A stretch of DNA of 64,000 nt from Bursaphelenchus xylophilus (Eukaryota > Nematoda > Chromadorea > Rhabditida > Aphelenchoididae). The notes beneath the pieces are model-generated. The model was not told where the DNA came from. It saw only the letters and a program-made list of their open reading frames with translations, and ran no database searches. Positions 22,101-32,883 of this stretch are shown here, in pieces. Position 1 is the stretch's first letter. The number at the start of each line of letters is the position of its first letter. The stretch spans positions 11,966,001 to 12,030,000 of the forward strand of contig CAJFCV020000006.1 of assembly GCA_904066235.2 (NCBI GenBank), given 5' to 3'. A program made the translations under genes and the position numbers.

Positions 22101-23988
22101 TCATCTCCAGCGGGAGGACGGTGATAAAATTCAGCAAATTGAAAATGTCGTTCATTGTGGCGGCAGCAAATGCGCGACGAAACTCGTCGCGATCCCCAGA
22201 GTGGCCCAACGAGACCAATGCGTTCATCAGGGAGGCGCCGATCTCAGCGCCGATCATTATTGGAATGGATTGATGGACAGTGAGCACTGAAAACGGAGCT
22301 TACTAGGGAAGTACTATCAGTCTGTCAGGAAAATATCAGTCTGTCGGGAAAATAACGGCGGATTGTCGCAGCAAAATGGCTCGCCCCGCCGCTGTCGCGC
22401 ACCAACTCCCAAGCCGCGGCTTGCAGTCGCAAAGCGATGATGAGCGACTCCGAGGCGCGACGATCCGTCATTTTTTTCCCGACAGACCGATAATGAGCAC
22501 TTTGCCGCAACGAAAATCGAGATCGCCGCCGATAAAATGAATTGCGTCGCGGAGAAAATCAAATTTGTTTTCACTTCAACGACGAGATTGGCTCACTTTT
22601 TTGCTCATTATTTTCCCGACAGACTGAACCCAAATTGCTTTGCACTTGAGCTTCAGATGGGCTAGCGACATTTCACTCATTATTTTCCCGACAGATGGAT
22701 AGAAAGGAAGTATTAGTTTGTCGGGAAAATAATGTGGGTTTGCTGCAGGAATTACTAATTGCAAGACTTGCCTTGCAATTCGCAAAAAACGAGAAATAAA
22801 ACGCGACGTATTTTACAATCCTCGTACTGAATTCATACTAATAGTATTTTCATAAAGTGCATGGATATATCAGACCGTTGGTAAAAGAGTGTAGATTTCT
22901 CGCGCCTCGCAATTACCAAATCTCCAGCCACTACTAGCCGCCGCAAAGCGATGATGGGCACTTACAAGAGGCAAAAAATCCACATTATTTTCCCGACAAA
23001 CTCATACTCTTCTAATAGTGTTTAAAAATGAACAACTCGACTTACAGCCTCCAGCCACCATGTCCACTAGGATACTGATAAGCGTCGATCCGCTTTGCAG
23101 AATAATCGTCACGACCATACCAAAGATCGCCGAGGAAATTGGGTTGTTGAGGAACGGGGTCTTCTTCAAATTCTGGCCTAAAAATTTCGCATGAATTTTG
23201 AAGAAAAATGAAAGCAAATAACTTGCTGAAAATCCTTACCAACGCCACTTCCTCCAATCAATTGAAAGGCATCTGCCAACAGCCCCAACAAACAAATGAA
23301 GCCAAAAATGTCGAGACAAAACAAGGACACTTTGAAAGTCGCAACCAACGTTCTGTACGCCTTTTGTGCTACTGTGAGATCTGAAAAAGGAGCCACAGTT
23401 GTTGCTCTCTACAGGGGGCGAAAAGCACTTTGAGATTTTTGCTTTCACAAGGGAAGTGCCGCAAGTGCTACGCTCAGATTTTGATGAAACTTGGTGAAAA
23501 ATTTAGAATGTTTTTTCTGTGAGATACGCGAGATTTCTAGCTTTCACTTTGCTGAATTTTGAGTCGAAAGTTGGTTAAAATACGACTTTTTTTTACAAGT
23601 CATGGGATGAAAAGTTGCTTGCCTATGTCTACCTGCGAGGGTAATATGCCCACAAAAAATCTTTTTTTTCCGCACAAAACTGGCAAAGATATGGCCAAAA
23701 AGTGTTTTTCATTGTGACCGCTCTCCGCGTCTCGCGTACTCTCTCGGGCGCAAAGATAGTTGAATATCTTTGGCTGTCCCTGCAAAGTGCCAAATAAAAT
23801 GTGTGCAAAATATTTAAAAAATCTGGGCGTTTGTGATACCTCCCTTGTCGACCTTAAAAAATCCTTAAATTATGCCTACCCTTCCACTCAGCGCCTCCTG
23901 GCCCAGCTCCCAACTCCTCATGGCTCAGCGTCCATTGGGCTTCTGTTGCCTTATGCGGCTCCACTGGCCGTACCTTGCGTAGACTCAT
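19171..23988 (-). CDS. SLC34-type Na+/phosphate cotransporter, copy 1
   Basis: Eight exons in transcript order: 23988-23880, 23380-23240, 23177-23046, 22286-21982, 21742-21622, 20969-20564, 19771-19645, 19602-19171; 590 aa, all junctions GT/AG in frame. The family moves sodium with inorganic phosphate across the plasma membrane using two inverted QSSS repeats. The second repeat is canonical (VIIQSSSVFRSALTPLVGIG, Q at about 353; then GANVGTTSSG). The first is LQSGSTLISIL, so its third position is Gly. Also seen are IGAEIGASLMNALVSLG and FRRAFAAATMNDIFNLL, which match the conserved region after repeat 1. The C-terminal tail is cysteine-rich (CFCCPRRFF). It is a tandem duplicate of the gene at 24444-27377. 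Introns 3 to 6 have filled with MITEs. Confidence 0.9.
19810..20200. mobile_element. MITE, CAGTCTGTCGGG family, type C (long)
   Basis: About 390 bp in intron 6 of SLC34 copy 1. Left end TCAGCCTGTCGGGAAAATAA followed by CGGCGGCGCG; right end GCGCCGTTATTTTCCCGGCG. The GC-rich interior shares CGATGATGAGCGA(C/T)TCC with the type C copy at 22336. Confidence 0.7.
20422..20535. mobile_element. MITE, CAGTCTGTCGGG family, type A (deleted)
   Basis: 114 bp with both ends, interior shortened. It ends 28 bp before the exon 6 splice donor of SLC34 copy 1. Confidence 0.8.
21020..21542. mobile_element. Inverted-repeat element, GTGGCGGATCTGATCCAGTG family
   Basis: About 523 bp in intron 5 of SLC34 copy 1. 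The ends are inverted over at least 100 bp: GTGGCGGATCTGATCCAGTG, TTTTGCATCCGGGAAG and CTCCGTTTTGAAGG-type segments. Shorter relatives lie at 32306 and 33558; the latter has TA flanks. The size excess here is due to a second element nested at 21160-21415. Confidence 0.8.
21160..21415. mobile_element. Nested inverted-repeat element with GCAC-N-GTGC core
   Basis: 256 bp with ends CGTTCCAGAAAGTGCGTGCA and its complement. The interior carries five to six GCAC-N-GTGC palindromes. It sits inside the element at 21020-21542. Confidence 0.75.
21815..21960. mobile_element. MITE, CAGTCTGTCGGG family, type A
   Basis: About 146 bp, left end TCAGTCTGTTGGGAAAATAA. The right end lost two bases (CCCGACGACTGACA). 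Intron 4 of SLC34 copy 1, about 20 bp from the exon 4 donor. Confidence 0.8.
22317..22627. mobile_element. Type A MITE interrupted by a type C MITE
   Basis: The left end TCAGTCTGTCAGGAAAA is cut after 17 bp by the element at 22336-22490. The copy resumes with ATGAGCACTTTG and ends CCCGACAGACTGA. TA is present at both junctions, as expected for a TA target duplication. Confidence 0.85.
22336..22490. mobile_element. MITE, type C, nested
   Basis: 155 bp from TCAGTCTGTCGGGAAAATAA to TTTCCCGACAGACCGA with AACGGCGG/CCGTCA subterminal bases. TA lies at 22334-22335 and 22491-22492. Confidence 0.85.
22640..23007. mobile_element. MITE fragments and a composite type B copy
   Basis: A type A right end stops at about 22699. 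A type B left end starts at 22711 and runs into a TTTTCATAAAGTGCATGGAT element end (about 22848-22867). That is cut by another type B copy from TCAGACCGTTGG to CCCGACAAACTCATA at about 22868-23007. Intron 3 of SLC34 copy 1. Confidence 0.65.
23446..23848. mobile_element. Diverged ACAGGGGAAG-family element
   Basis: About 403 bp, ACAAGGGAAGTGCCGCAAG to GATACCTCCCTTGT, with the interior shared with 12696 and 30910. It fills intron 1 of SLC34 copy 1. Confidence 0.65.
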
Positions 23989-24443
23989 AGAATTTTGCGT
24001 AAACCCTTACAAACACCGAGCAATAAATCGAAAACGTGAAGTGTAGGAGAAAAAACTTCGCGAGCTGTTTATTCGTAACATAAAAAGGAAATAAACGTGA
24101 AAAAATAAAACGTTCGTTAAATAACGGCGATTTAACAGTGATTAATATGAGTGACCTGACATGATCATGCTCAGCAAGAAGTAAAAAGGAGCGTGAGAGC
24201 TCAATATTCTAGTAGACTGGTCTATGATGTTTGGTTTTATGACAACTTGGGACGAGTTAAGACTGTAATTATTTTACTTGACCTTTACAGAAACCTACAA
24301 CCGAAGCTTGCACTCGTTTTTTTATTACCTTTATTATGAAAGAACAAAGATTTATTGCATTATGTTCAAATACCCGTCAATATTACAGTGTTGATATATG
24401 ATATGTTTACAAGGCACAGAAAAATAAAGTGTCAAAAGTCCTA
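23989..24443. other. Intergenic spacer between the two SLC34 genes
   Basis: 455 bp between the start of copy 1 and the stop of copy 2, both transcribed leftward. I see no gene or element. An outron and promoter for copy 1 and the 3' UTR of copy 2 must share it. An AATAAA-like AAAATAAAG lies near 24420. Confidence 0.4.
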
Positions 24444-27377
24444 CTAGACAATTGTCTGGCGATACCGTCGATTAGCAGTATTGTTCGTATCGCTCTCCAA
24501 ACTCTCCCTTCGCGTCGGTGGCTCGGGAACTCCATTTTGCTTCGCCCCCTCATCCTCATCAAAGCTGGCGTTGAAGAAGCGCCTGGGGCAACAGAAACAT
24601 TGCTCCGAAAGTTCTCGAAATATCTTGTCGTAGAACTCGAGATCCCACAGAAAACGCGGTAGAAAGTGCCAGTTGTGCAGAAACTCTGGTAAGATCCCAG
24701 GATGCGAACTTTGCAGCCAGTTGATTGTAATGAGAATCGCGACAAAGGCAATGAAACCGCCAACGACTGTGAACATCACCGCCGATGGAAGGAATGAAAG
24801 GGCCAATAGGAAGGCGGGGAACAAAAAGAAAACGTTCAAGATGTAGACCAGTGCGAACCAGCGATACTAAAATTCAGTGGTTTGAAGACAATTTAGAGTG
24901 GACTTACCTGAGCAGTAGTGTTTCCCAAGATCTTGCAAAGTCGCAACGGAATTCTTCGTAAGAGTGGAATGGGATAGAAAAAAATGACGCCAAGAACATT
25001 GAATAGAGTCTGGCAAAGAGCGATTTGGAGAGTTCTGAAATGGCAATGTGTAGTGTAATACCATCTGATCAGATATAGTGGCAAAAGAGGAATCTGAAAA
25101 AATTTGTGATATTTGTGATACTTTATTGAGGCTGTTCGCAGAATTATTGTTTTCTGCTGCTTTGCCAAAAACCCCACCGGGTGGGTGAATTGGTCCCAAA
25201 ACGCAAACAAATAACCTTTTTGGCGTTGTGCAACGGGAAAAATATTAGGGATTTTTCGGTTGGATCGAAATTGCGCTTTGCTCTGGAAAGGTAAAATATT
25301 GTGTTTTTGCAGTTTCTGAATTTGTATTTCCATTTAGACTCGTGTCCTTTCATCAGCGGCAATAAGTTTTCGGAAGTGGAGGAAAAATATTATTTCATGT
25401 TTCAGGTAGACACATCCTACTTTTTCGGGGAAGGTAAGTTGTTTTTCTTATTTCTTTTGGTTGATTTCAGACGAAAACATATTAAAAGAATGATCAACTA
25501 CGCTAACATGCGGTGCTGAAAGGAAAGCCAGAAGTTTTTGTTACTGAACGCCTTATTTTTCTCTGAAGGTACCTAAAAACCCTGGAGACAACTAGCTTAC
25601 TCCTGAAGCTGCGATGAGTCCGCCGACAGCGCTGCTAGCACACCCGACGACGTCGTTCCAACATTCGCCCCCAGCAACAATGGATACAGCTTCTCCAGCG
25701 GGATAACTCCAATTCCGACCAACGGCGTTAGCGCCGAACGGAACACACTACTCGATTGTATGATTACCACAACAATCGCGGCGACGAACATGATAAAATA
25801 GCCGGTGAACCATTCGAACGGATGTGGGAAACGTTTCTCCAACAGGCGACGTACCCAAACTGCGGCGCGTCCCTCCAACAAGGCTTGGTTTATGCGCACT
25901 AAGGAGGTTAGGCAGATTCCGAGGCCAACAATTGAGCAGCCTAAGAGGACGAGCCCCACGGTAGAGTCGGACCAGGTTGAGTGTGCGAAGATGTGGTTGT
26001 AGGGGCCTGTAAGGGTAGGATGTAACTATCAGTCAGTCGGGAAAATAATGAGCGCTCTGTCGCATCGAAAATGGCATCTCCGCCGGGTTGTTTTTCACCA
26101 GCTCCATGATCGACATTGTGCTGATTATTTTCCCCAGACTGATATGGTAAAAAAATCTTACAGAACACCAGCTCTTCCCCAGTCTTCAAGTCAATACATC
26201 GGAAGATGAAGGTGTCTCTATCGTATGTCACATTCCCATCTTTGCGACTCATCGATGTTACTCGTGTTAGCGCTTCTTCATCTATCTAAAATACATCAAA
26301 TTTGCTTTAGTTTAGGAATACCTAGTACCAAAGTTGATTAAATTATTGATTACCTGCACAATCAAACTCAACACCGGGTCGGTCAGATATTGTAACGTCT
26401 TAATCTCGCCGGTTTTTACATTACTCAAAGGCTTCACCAAGACCCCACTGAACCATTCCATGAAGCCAGTGGCCATCTCCAAAGGTAATACGGAGGCAAA
26501 GTTCATAAGATTGTACACATCGTTCATTGTAGCGGCGGCGAAAGCGCGACGAAATTGGTCGCGATTCCCGGATTGCCCCAGGGAAACTAGTGCGTTGATA
26601 AGGGAGGCGCCAATCTCCGAGCCAATCATAATTGGGATGGCTTGATGCACCGAGAGCACTGTAAGAAATGAGTGGTAACGCATAACGTATGGAAAATTAT
26701 ATATCAGTCTGTCGGGAAAATAATGAGCACTCTGTCACTTCGAAAATTTCCGCCGGGAAAATGAGTTGTGTCGCGGCAAAATCGAATTGCTTTTCACTTC
26801 AACGACGCGGACGGCGCAGTGACATTGCGGTCATTATTTTCTCGACAGACTGATATTCGAGTAGGTAGCAGAGGGATCATTTCAATAAGCAAACTTACAA
26901 TCGCCCGCCACCATTCCGACCAACACACTAATCAGAGTTGATCCACTTTGTAGAACTAACGTAATGGCCATGCCAAAAATCGCGGAGGAAATTGGATTGT
27001 TGAGAAACGGAGTCTTCTTCAGATTCTGGCCTTAAAATGTTTGCTGAAGTTCATGAGTAAAATTCCTCACCCATTCCACTTCCTCCGATCAATTGAAATG
27101 CGTCCGCCAACAATGCCAACATACAAATAATGCCAAAGATAACGAGGAAAAACAAGAAGATCTTTACGGAGGTCAGTGAGATCAAGTACGCCTTCTCCGA
27201 AGCCGGGAGATCTGAAGAATCAAGTCATGTAAAGCTTTTACATCAAGAAAAGTTTTATTCTTCCTGCATACCTTTCCATTTCGGCCCCACCGGCCCTACT
27301 CCCAACTCTTCGTTGCTCACCGTCCATTGCACATGCTTTGCCTTGGGCGAGTCCACCGGTCGCACTGTTGAGCGCAT
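24444..27377 (-). CDS. SLC34-type Na+/phosphate cotransporter, copy 2
   Basis: Eight exons in transcript order: 27377-27272, 27211-27071, 27030-26899, 26658-26354, 26285-26162, 26006-25601, 25034-24908, 24866-24444; 587 aa. Every intron has the same position and phase as in copy 1, and exons 2, 3, 4, 6 and 7 have identical lengths, so this is a tandem duplication. Repeat 1 is LQSGSTLISVLVGMVAG (Q at about 110). Repeat 2 is VVIIQSSSVFRSALTPLVGI (Q at 353), followed by GANVGTTSSG. The large extracellular loop between the repeats (exon 5) diverges most between copies. The predicted role is phosphate uptake at the plasma membrane. Introns are shorter than in copy 1 and carry two MITEs. Confidence 0.92.
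26027..26143. mobile_element. MITE, CAGTCTGTCGGG family, type A (deleted)
   Basis: 117 bp, both ends, in the intron between exons 5 and 6 of SLC34 copy 2. The right end has lost bases (TTTTCCCCAGACTGATA). Confidence 0.8.
26702..26854. mobile_element. MITE, CAGTCTGTCGGG family, type A
   Basis: 153 bp, both ends intact, intron 3 of SLC34 copy 2. Confidence 0.85.
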
Positions 27378-28383
27378 GTTTAACGGATTCCAAAGCCCAT
27401 GGAAGTTTTTGCAATACTAATTACTGTGTTATTAGTATCTAAAAACAAAATTTCAAAAAAAATGTTTTTGAAGTTTTTACTCGGAAATCAAAGAGTAAAG
27501 GCAACGGTATTCGAAATCGAAACGTGAAATTCATGAGTAAAAAAAAGTTTTCCGAGCTGTTTACTCATAAAAACACGGAAATGGGAGCAGAAATAGCGGT
27601 TCGTTGAACCGCGCGCTATGACAGTCGTCAATGTAAATGAACTGAAGGGCACATAAGCCATAAAAAGGTGACTAACAAGAGTTTTTGGCCTGCCTAGTAC
27701 TACTAGTCTTTACACAAAGTTTTTTTTTTTTGCCGCCTAACAGTTTGGCCTTGTATCCCCTGTTACTGCCAACTTCGCACTGTGCAGACCCCGAAGAAGC
27801 TGTTTGCACGGTGCGAAAGGTGAAACGAACTTTCTCGTTCTCTCTACAAACGAACGCTACTTTCGGGAGAGAGGAAAATCTATTTAGAGGTATTCGGGAT
27901 CTTTCCTGGACGCAATGGGAAGCGGTTTTGGCCGCGGGGTCCCGTCCCGCATTCTCTGATCTGGCGGGCCCACACTTGCGGGCAGCTTGAAAAATCACGG
28001 AGATTCTGCGGACATGTTATGAGATCAGCCAAAATTTGCTTACAACTGCAAATTCAAACGATGGGCTTGACGATTAGATGTTGCGGATTATGTTTCCAGG
28101 TATATAAGTGGCTTGAATAGTTCTGATAGGCTTGTCCAGGCATTTTTTACCATTTTTTAAAAACAAACTCCCATAAATTTGAAAGAAGCGGATGAAATAT
28201 AGACTTGTGTGCTTACTTAAGTACCAGGGAGTTTTCAATGTAAAATTTCTATCGTACTACGTAGATTACGGGAGGAAAGCATAATTCTAACCAAAAAACC
28301 TCGGCTGTCCGCAAAGTGTTAACCCGCAAGTGTCGCGACGCCTCTGATCTTGTGGAAGGACGAATAGACGACATGGCAAAAAT
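27378..28383. other. Upstream region of SLC34 copy 2
   Basis: No gene supported. Two GCAC-N-GTGC-like sites lie near 27777 and 27814. A GC-richer block at 27890-27990 is open in two frames, but I see no splice signals or homology that would make it an exon. Confidence 0.4.
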
Positions 28384-28541
28384 GTAAGTCTGTTGGGAAA
28401 ATAGTCAGCACAATGTCGCTGCGCCGAGCGCGTAGCTGACGTGAAAAGCAATTTGGTTTTACCGCGACACAATTAATTTTTTCGGAGGCAATGCGATTTT
28501 CGATGCGACATTGCGTTCATTATTTTCCCGACAGACTGATA
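28384..28541. mobile_element. MITE, CAGTCTGTCGGG family, type A
   Basis: About 158 bp, left end AAGTCTGTTGGGAAAATAG, right end CCCGACAGACTGATA. Confidence 0.8.
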
Positions 28542-29009
28542 AACCAGCGTCCGCGAGTAGACCCTAACAAAAAAAAGTGTTAAATCCCTTACGAGTCGTT
28601 GCACGGAAGTGTGACAGTCCATTCACAAGAGTTCACTGTCCCGCTTCCGCTAGATTAAAATTCAAAAAAAGAATCGTACCATGACGATTACCGTCCGATT
28701 ACCTTTCCCTAGCCCCCGTTCGAGTCCTTTGACCGCTCGATATTTGTGGAACGTGATCTTAATCTTCAAAAAAAGAAAAGACGGGTGTGACTTTACCCTA
28801 ACCTCTCTCGCGCTGTTACGGAAAATAAACAAAGGGAATATCTCCATAATGTAAAAACGTTATGAATGCGGGCTTTATAATATGGAAATTTTTGCTTGAT
28901 AATAACATCATTTTATGCAAAGCGGAGGTTTGCTCCGTTGCGAAAGTGTACCCACCCTCTACGAATTGTCGATTTCCAAATTCTGGCAAGCGCTATGCGG
29001 ATGCTATGT
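28542..29009. other. Intergenic DNA
   Basis: Nothing recognisable; no open frame with gene-like features. Confidence 0.4.
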
Positions 29010-29300
29010 ATTTTCATAAAGTGCATAGATATTTTTGCTTTTTCGCACAGCGCATTTTAAACTTTTTTCCACACTTGTCGCCAATGCACAGTGCATTTTC
29101 TCTTTTCGCAAACCGCAAAATAGCCGTTTGCACCGTGAAAACTCCTTCCAGCGACGTAATTGAAACTTGCTTGTGTCGCAGCGATATTTCAAATGCACGG
29201 TGCGAAAGCCGAAAAGAGTGAAATGCACGGTGCAAAATGGAGAATTTTTTGTGCACAGCGCGGGCGGCGACAAATGTCCAAGAACCTTATGAACTGTTTG
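29010..29300. mobile_element. TTTTCATAAAGTGCATGG-family element with palindromes
   Basis: About 290 bp. It begins TTTTCATAAAGTGCATAG, followed by CGCACAGCGCATTTTAAAC, GCTTGTGTCGCAGCGATATT and several GCAC-N-GTGC sites, and ends near GCGGCGACAAATGT. This is the unexpanded form of the 950-bp copy at 51683-52632. Confidence 0.7.
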
Positions 29301-30133
29301 AAAGAGAGCGCGACATCATCTATTTGGGCCGGAAATTCGAAAGCTCCACCTTTTTCGACCGGTCGGTATGGGAGATTGAAAATTTGGGACATACAGTGAA
29401 ATACATAAGATTTGATATTTTACGGTTTGTCAAGATGCCAGAGCTTACGTTAGCTCAAAACAAACCTTTTGAATTGGTAAACACTTGGTCAAAAAGGCAT
29501 TTGCGAGGTTTTGTGAAAATAGTTCTGAGGGGGTTTTCGCCCTTATACACCAAAATTGGGTGGCTAATTTTTACATATTCTAAATCAGAAAAATTTAATG
29601 ATTTTTTTGTTATGGTCAACCTGTAACTCCATACCCCATAAAAGTAATTTTCTTGTTAAAACAAAAAATTTATTGAAGAGGACGTAATATTTTCTACAAC
29701 AAGGTACCCTAGGTCAGACCCCAAAAATCCAAGCTAAAATTGACCTTCTTTTCAGCTTTTAGCACTATTTATACACACTTGACAATAAACTTTTATGATT
29801 CACCGAAAACTTCATCCCATTTTTGAAAACTGTCCTATAGATCGAACGACAAAAGCAGCCAAATAATTGGGATCCCCTTTCTATCAAAAAACCTTTGACA
29901 ATGACTTTTTACGTCATCCCCGCGGCGCAAACCACCCGTGTTGACTCAATGCTACATCAGGCGGAGGTTGGGGGGTTTTGAAATTGAAAACTTTGATCCG
30001 GTTACGCGTTATGAATAATACAAACAGAAGGATGATCTTCTGATGATCTCCGAGTTCTTCGGGATCGAAAAACAAATCAAGACTCGGTGAATCATGTGTG
30101 CAGGAGGGATTTTACCTCGAGAGGGGAGTTTAT
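29301..30133. other. Intergenic DNA
   Basis: No supported gene. A roughly 100-codon frame continues out of the preceding element to 29626 but has no recognisable domain or splice context. Confidence 0.35.
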
Positions 30134-30583
30134 TATTAGTCTGTCGGGAAAATAATGTGGATTTGTCGCGTCGAAAATCGCGTCGCCGCTGAGAAAATGA
30201 ATTGTGTCACGAAAAAATCTAATTCCTTTTCACTTCAGCGACAAGATCGTCTCAGCGACATTTTTCTCATAATTTTCCCGACAGACTGATAAATTTTTGC
30301 TATCAGTCGTCGGGATAATAATGTGGATTTTCCGCGACAAAATTCCTTGTCGCAACCGCACATCAAATCTCCAGCCGCGGCTAGCCGTCGCAAAGCCATA
30401 ATGGGAAATTCCAAGGCGCAACGGATCCACATTATTTTCCCGACAGACTAATATGTGGATTATAGGAGCTAGTATCAGTCTGTCGGGAAAATAATGTCGA
30501 TCTATTGTGCCAAATTTTCCAGCGTTGGCTGGAAATTTGAGCTGCGACAACAAAAATCCACATTATTTTCCCGACAGACTGAT
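30134..30583. mobile_element. Cluster of three MITEs (CAGTCTGTCGGG family)
   Basis: Three nearly adjacent copies. 30134-30291 has type B left subterminal bases and a type A-like interior. 30301-30452 is type B. 30473-30583 is type B with a shortened interior. Each has both inverted ends. Only 9 and 20 bp separate them. Confidence 0.85.
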
Positions 30584-30909
30584 TTCAGAAAGTCTTTGAG
30601 GATTATACGGAATTGAATGAAACTCGGCCCAACTTTTGGGTGTATCACTCTGCACGTCGAGCAGAAGCGCTATGCCAAACTTGAGAAAAAATAAAAAAAA
30701 AGTGATGACTTTTACTTCCGCAGTAAAATTGTTTTTTCTCTATGAAAGCGTGTTGTTTTACCGTGGGTTTTTTCGGTTACTGAAAGAAGATGTTCTCCTC
30801 TTGTTTGACATCTAGCAACTGCAAGTTAAAAATTTTGTATGCGTTTTTTTAAAACACTAATTTCGATTTTCACCTAGTTCTTATCCACCCTAAAAAAAGA
30901 CCAAAACTA

Positions 30910-31360
30910 ACAGGAGAAGTACTCCAAGTGCGACGGTCAGATTTTGATGAAACTTTCCACAAATTTAGAATAATTTTTTCTAAGATATACGCGAGAATCC
31001 TAGCTCGCGCTTTGCAGAAACAACCGAGATTTTTAGATCGAAAGTCGGCCCAAATTTAGGACTTTTTGCCGAATTTCGGCACGAAAATTTTCATGCCTAT
31101 TTCTACCGTAAAGGATAATGTTTCTACAAAAAATAAAATTTTTCCGCACGAAACTGCCAAAGTTATGGCCAAAAACCGCTTTTCTCTTTGACCGCTCTCC
31201 ACGTTTAGCGTGCTCTCTCGGCGGCAAAAATCGTTCGATGTCTCGGCGGCGCCCGCAAAGCGCGAGCTAAAACTTTCAGGAATTGATATTTAGTCCGTAC
31301 CCGACGTGTGCACAAAATTTAAAGAAAATTGGAGCGTCGCACTTGGAGTACTTCCCCTGT
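30910..31360. mobile_element. Inverted-repeat element, ACAGGGGAAGTACTCC family
   Basis: 451 bp, ACAGGAGAAGTACTCCAAG to CTTGGAGTACTTCCCCTGT. The interior is highly similar to 12696-13134, including CTCGGCGGCGCCCGCAAAGC. Confidence 0.8.
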
Positions 31361-31810
31361 AAACCCAAAAAAACCTTACAAAAAGCGCATTTTTCCAATT
31401 GAACAGTCCATATTACCAAATTCAAATCTCCCACCGAAAACCGGTCAAAATGATGTAACGACGCGCCGTCAAAACAACGCATTTCAAGCCTTTATGTAAA
31501 TGCGCTTCGGGCGTTGAACTCGCTCCCGAAACATTAACCCCGATGAATATGTGGTATGATTGAGAGAATAATTGAAGCGTGACCTCGTTTCGCTCTTTTT
31601 ACCGCTGTTGTTGCGCTGCAAAATCCCTTCCGCCCGAAACATTTCCGCTCCGTGGCTCTCTTATGCAGGAGATTATATTTGCATAAGAGCGATTTTTGCG
31701 GCGATTTACGGGGGCATTGTTGTAAATTGCAGAGCGATTTTGCTATTTTGCAGAGTGATTGGTGATTTGGAGCATTGCGGTGGAGAAAAAAATTGTTGTA
31801 CGAAGGATGT
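31361..31810. other. Intergenic DNA
   Basis: Slightly GC-richer block (31560-31780) with TTATGCAGGAG and GCGGCGATTTACGGGGG-type sequence. I cannot assign a gene. Confidence 0.35.
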
Positions 31811-31814
31811 ACCT

Positions 31815-32165
31815 TGTCACGGGTTCAGTGAGAGCACGTGTAATAAAGGTCCCTAATCTAGTTCTACCTAAGATCCCAAGCCCTATGCGAACACAAAGAC
31901 AGCGACTATACAAACAAGCGACAATACAAAACTATGCCCTAGGCAATAACTTCAATATGACTCACTGTAGTTGACTCCACCAACAAAGAGTTAACCATAG
32001 ACAAATCAGTAATAGACAGTAGAAAATACGACGGTTTATTGCACACAACACAACCGGGAAAAAACAGACACAATAATTATAATGATTGGGCGATTTCTCT
32101 TCTTTTTATACCAATTTGTCGGTCATTCCGTGGGAATATGCAAATTCGCACGCGAAGTCGTAAAA
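31815..32165 (-). mobile_element. Solo LTR, TGTCACGA family
   Basis: 351 bp from TGTCACGGGTTCAG to GAAGTCGTAAAA (two changes in the last bases), with perfect ACCT target duplications at 31811-31814 and 32166-32169. It has the TATAAAAAG-type and CAATAAACCG signals on the minus strand. Confidence 0.8.
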
Positions 32166-32305
32166 ACCTCAAGCTCAAGGTTCAGATTTTCTTCAAATCT
32201 TGTACCCACTTCGAGCATAAGCCACGGATCAACTACTGAAAGTTTTAGCTCCCGCCTTGCAGGCGCAGCCGAGATATTGAACGATCGGCACAAGCTACAC
32301 TGTTG

Positions 32306-32545
32306 GACCTGATCTAGCGGCAAAAAAACGTACCGTTTAGCATCCGGGAAGTATCAAAAATGTGGCAAAATGCTTCCCTCTTCAAGTAAAAAAACTTCGT
32401 TTTGAAGGACGCGCCCTTTTTTCTCACGAAAAGAGCAAACGCGCTTTTGAAATCTGAGTTTTTTCACTTGGAGAGGGAGGTATTTTGCCACATTTTTTGA
32501 TGCCTCCTGGATGCAAAATGGTACGTTTTTTCACTGAATCTCATT
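32306..32545. mobile_element. Inverted-repeat element, GTGGCGGATCTGATCCAGTG family
   Basis: About 240 bp with GTAC(C/A)NTTTNGCATCCGGGA near both ends in opposite orientation and a central CTCCGTTTTGAAGG-like core. Termini decayed. Confidence 0.65.
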
Positions 32546-32650
32546 GTAGGAGTCTGGCGTATGTCTTAAAAAATATTCTAAATTTGCAGCAATTCTCATC
32601 AAAATCGTCGCACTTGAGGTACTTCCCCTGTAAGGTACAATACGTATCAT

Positions 32651-32757
32651 CAGAGGCCTGTCCCAATTAAAAAGTGAAGCGCGATTTTCCGGGAGAGCAT
32701 CTTTCTCTCCCTTTTTAATTTGTGATTTGCACTACGCTTTCTAATTGGAACAGGCCC
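32651..32757. mobile_element. Short GGGCCTGT inverted-repeat MITE
   Basis: About 107 bp with ends GGCCTGTCCCAATTAAAAAG and CTTTCTAATTGGAACAGGCC. The termini resemble those of the PIF/Harbinger-like element at 36791. Confidence 0.65.
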
Positions 32758-32883
32758 AGTGTTTCAATATATTTTTTTTGCAAATTTATTCATCATTATT
32801 TATTACTATATCTTAAATTTCTTTCTCAGAGTACCTGCATGTCATAAATTACAATTTACAGTAGCCAAAGTGAAGTTTTAAAT

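Noticed and set aside
27685..27990. About 100-codon frames on both strands upstream of SLC34 copy 2
   Set aside because: Both strands are open over a GC-richer block. No acceptor or donor links it to SLC34 exon 1.
29237..29626. 129-codon frame starting inside a MITE end
   Set aside because: The first third is element sequence. The rest has no recognised domain or splice context.
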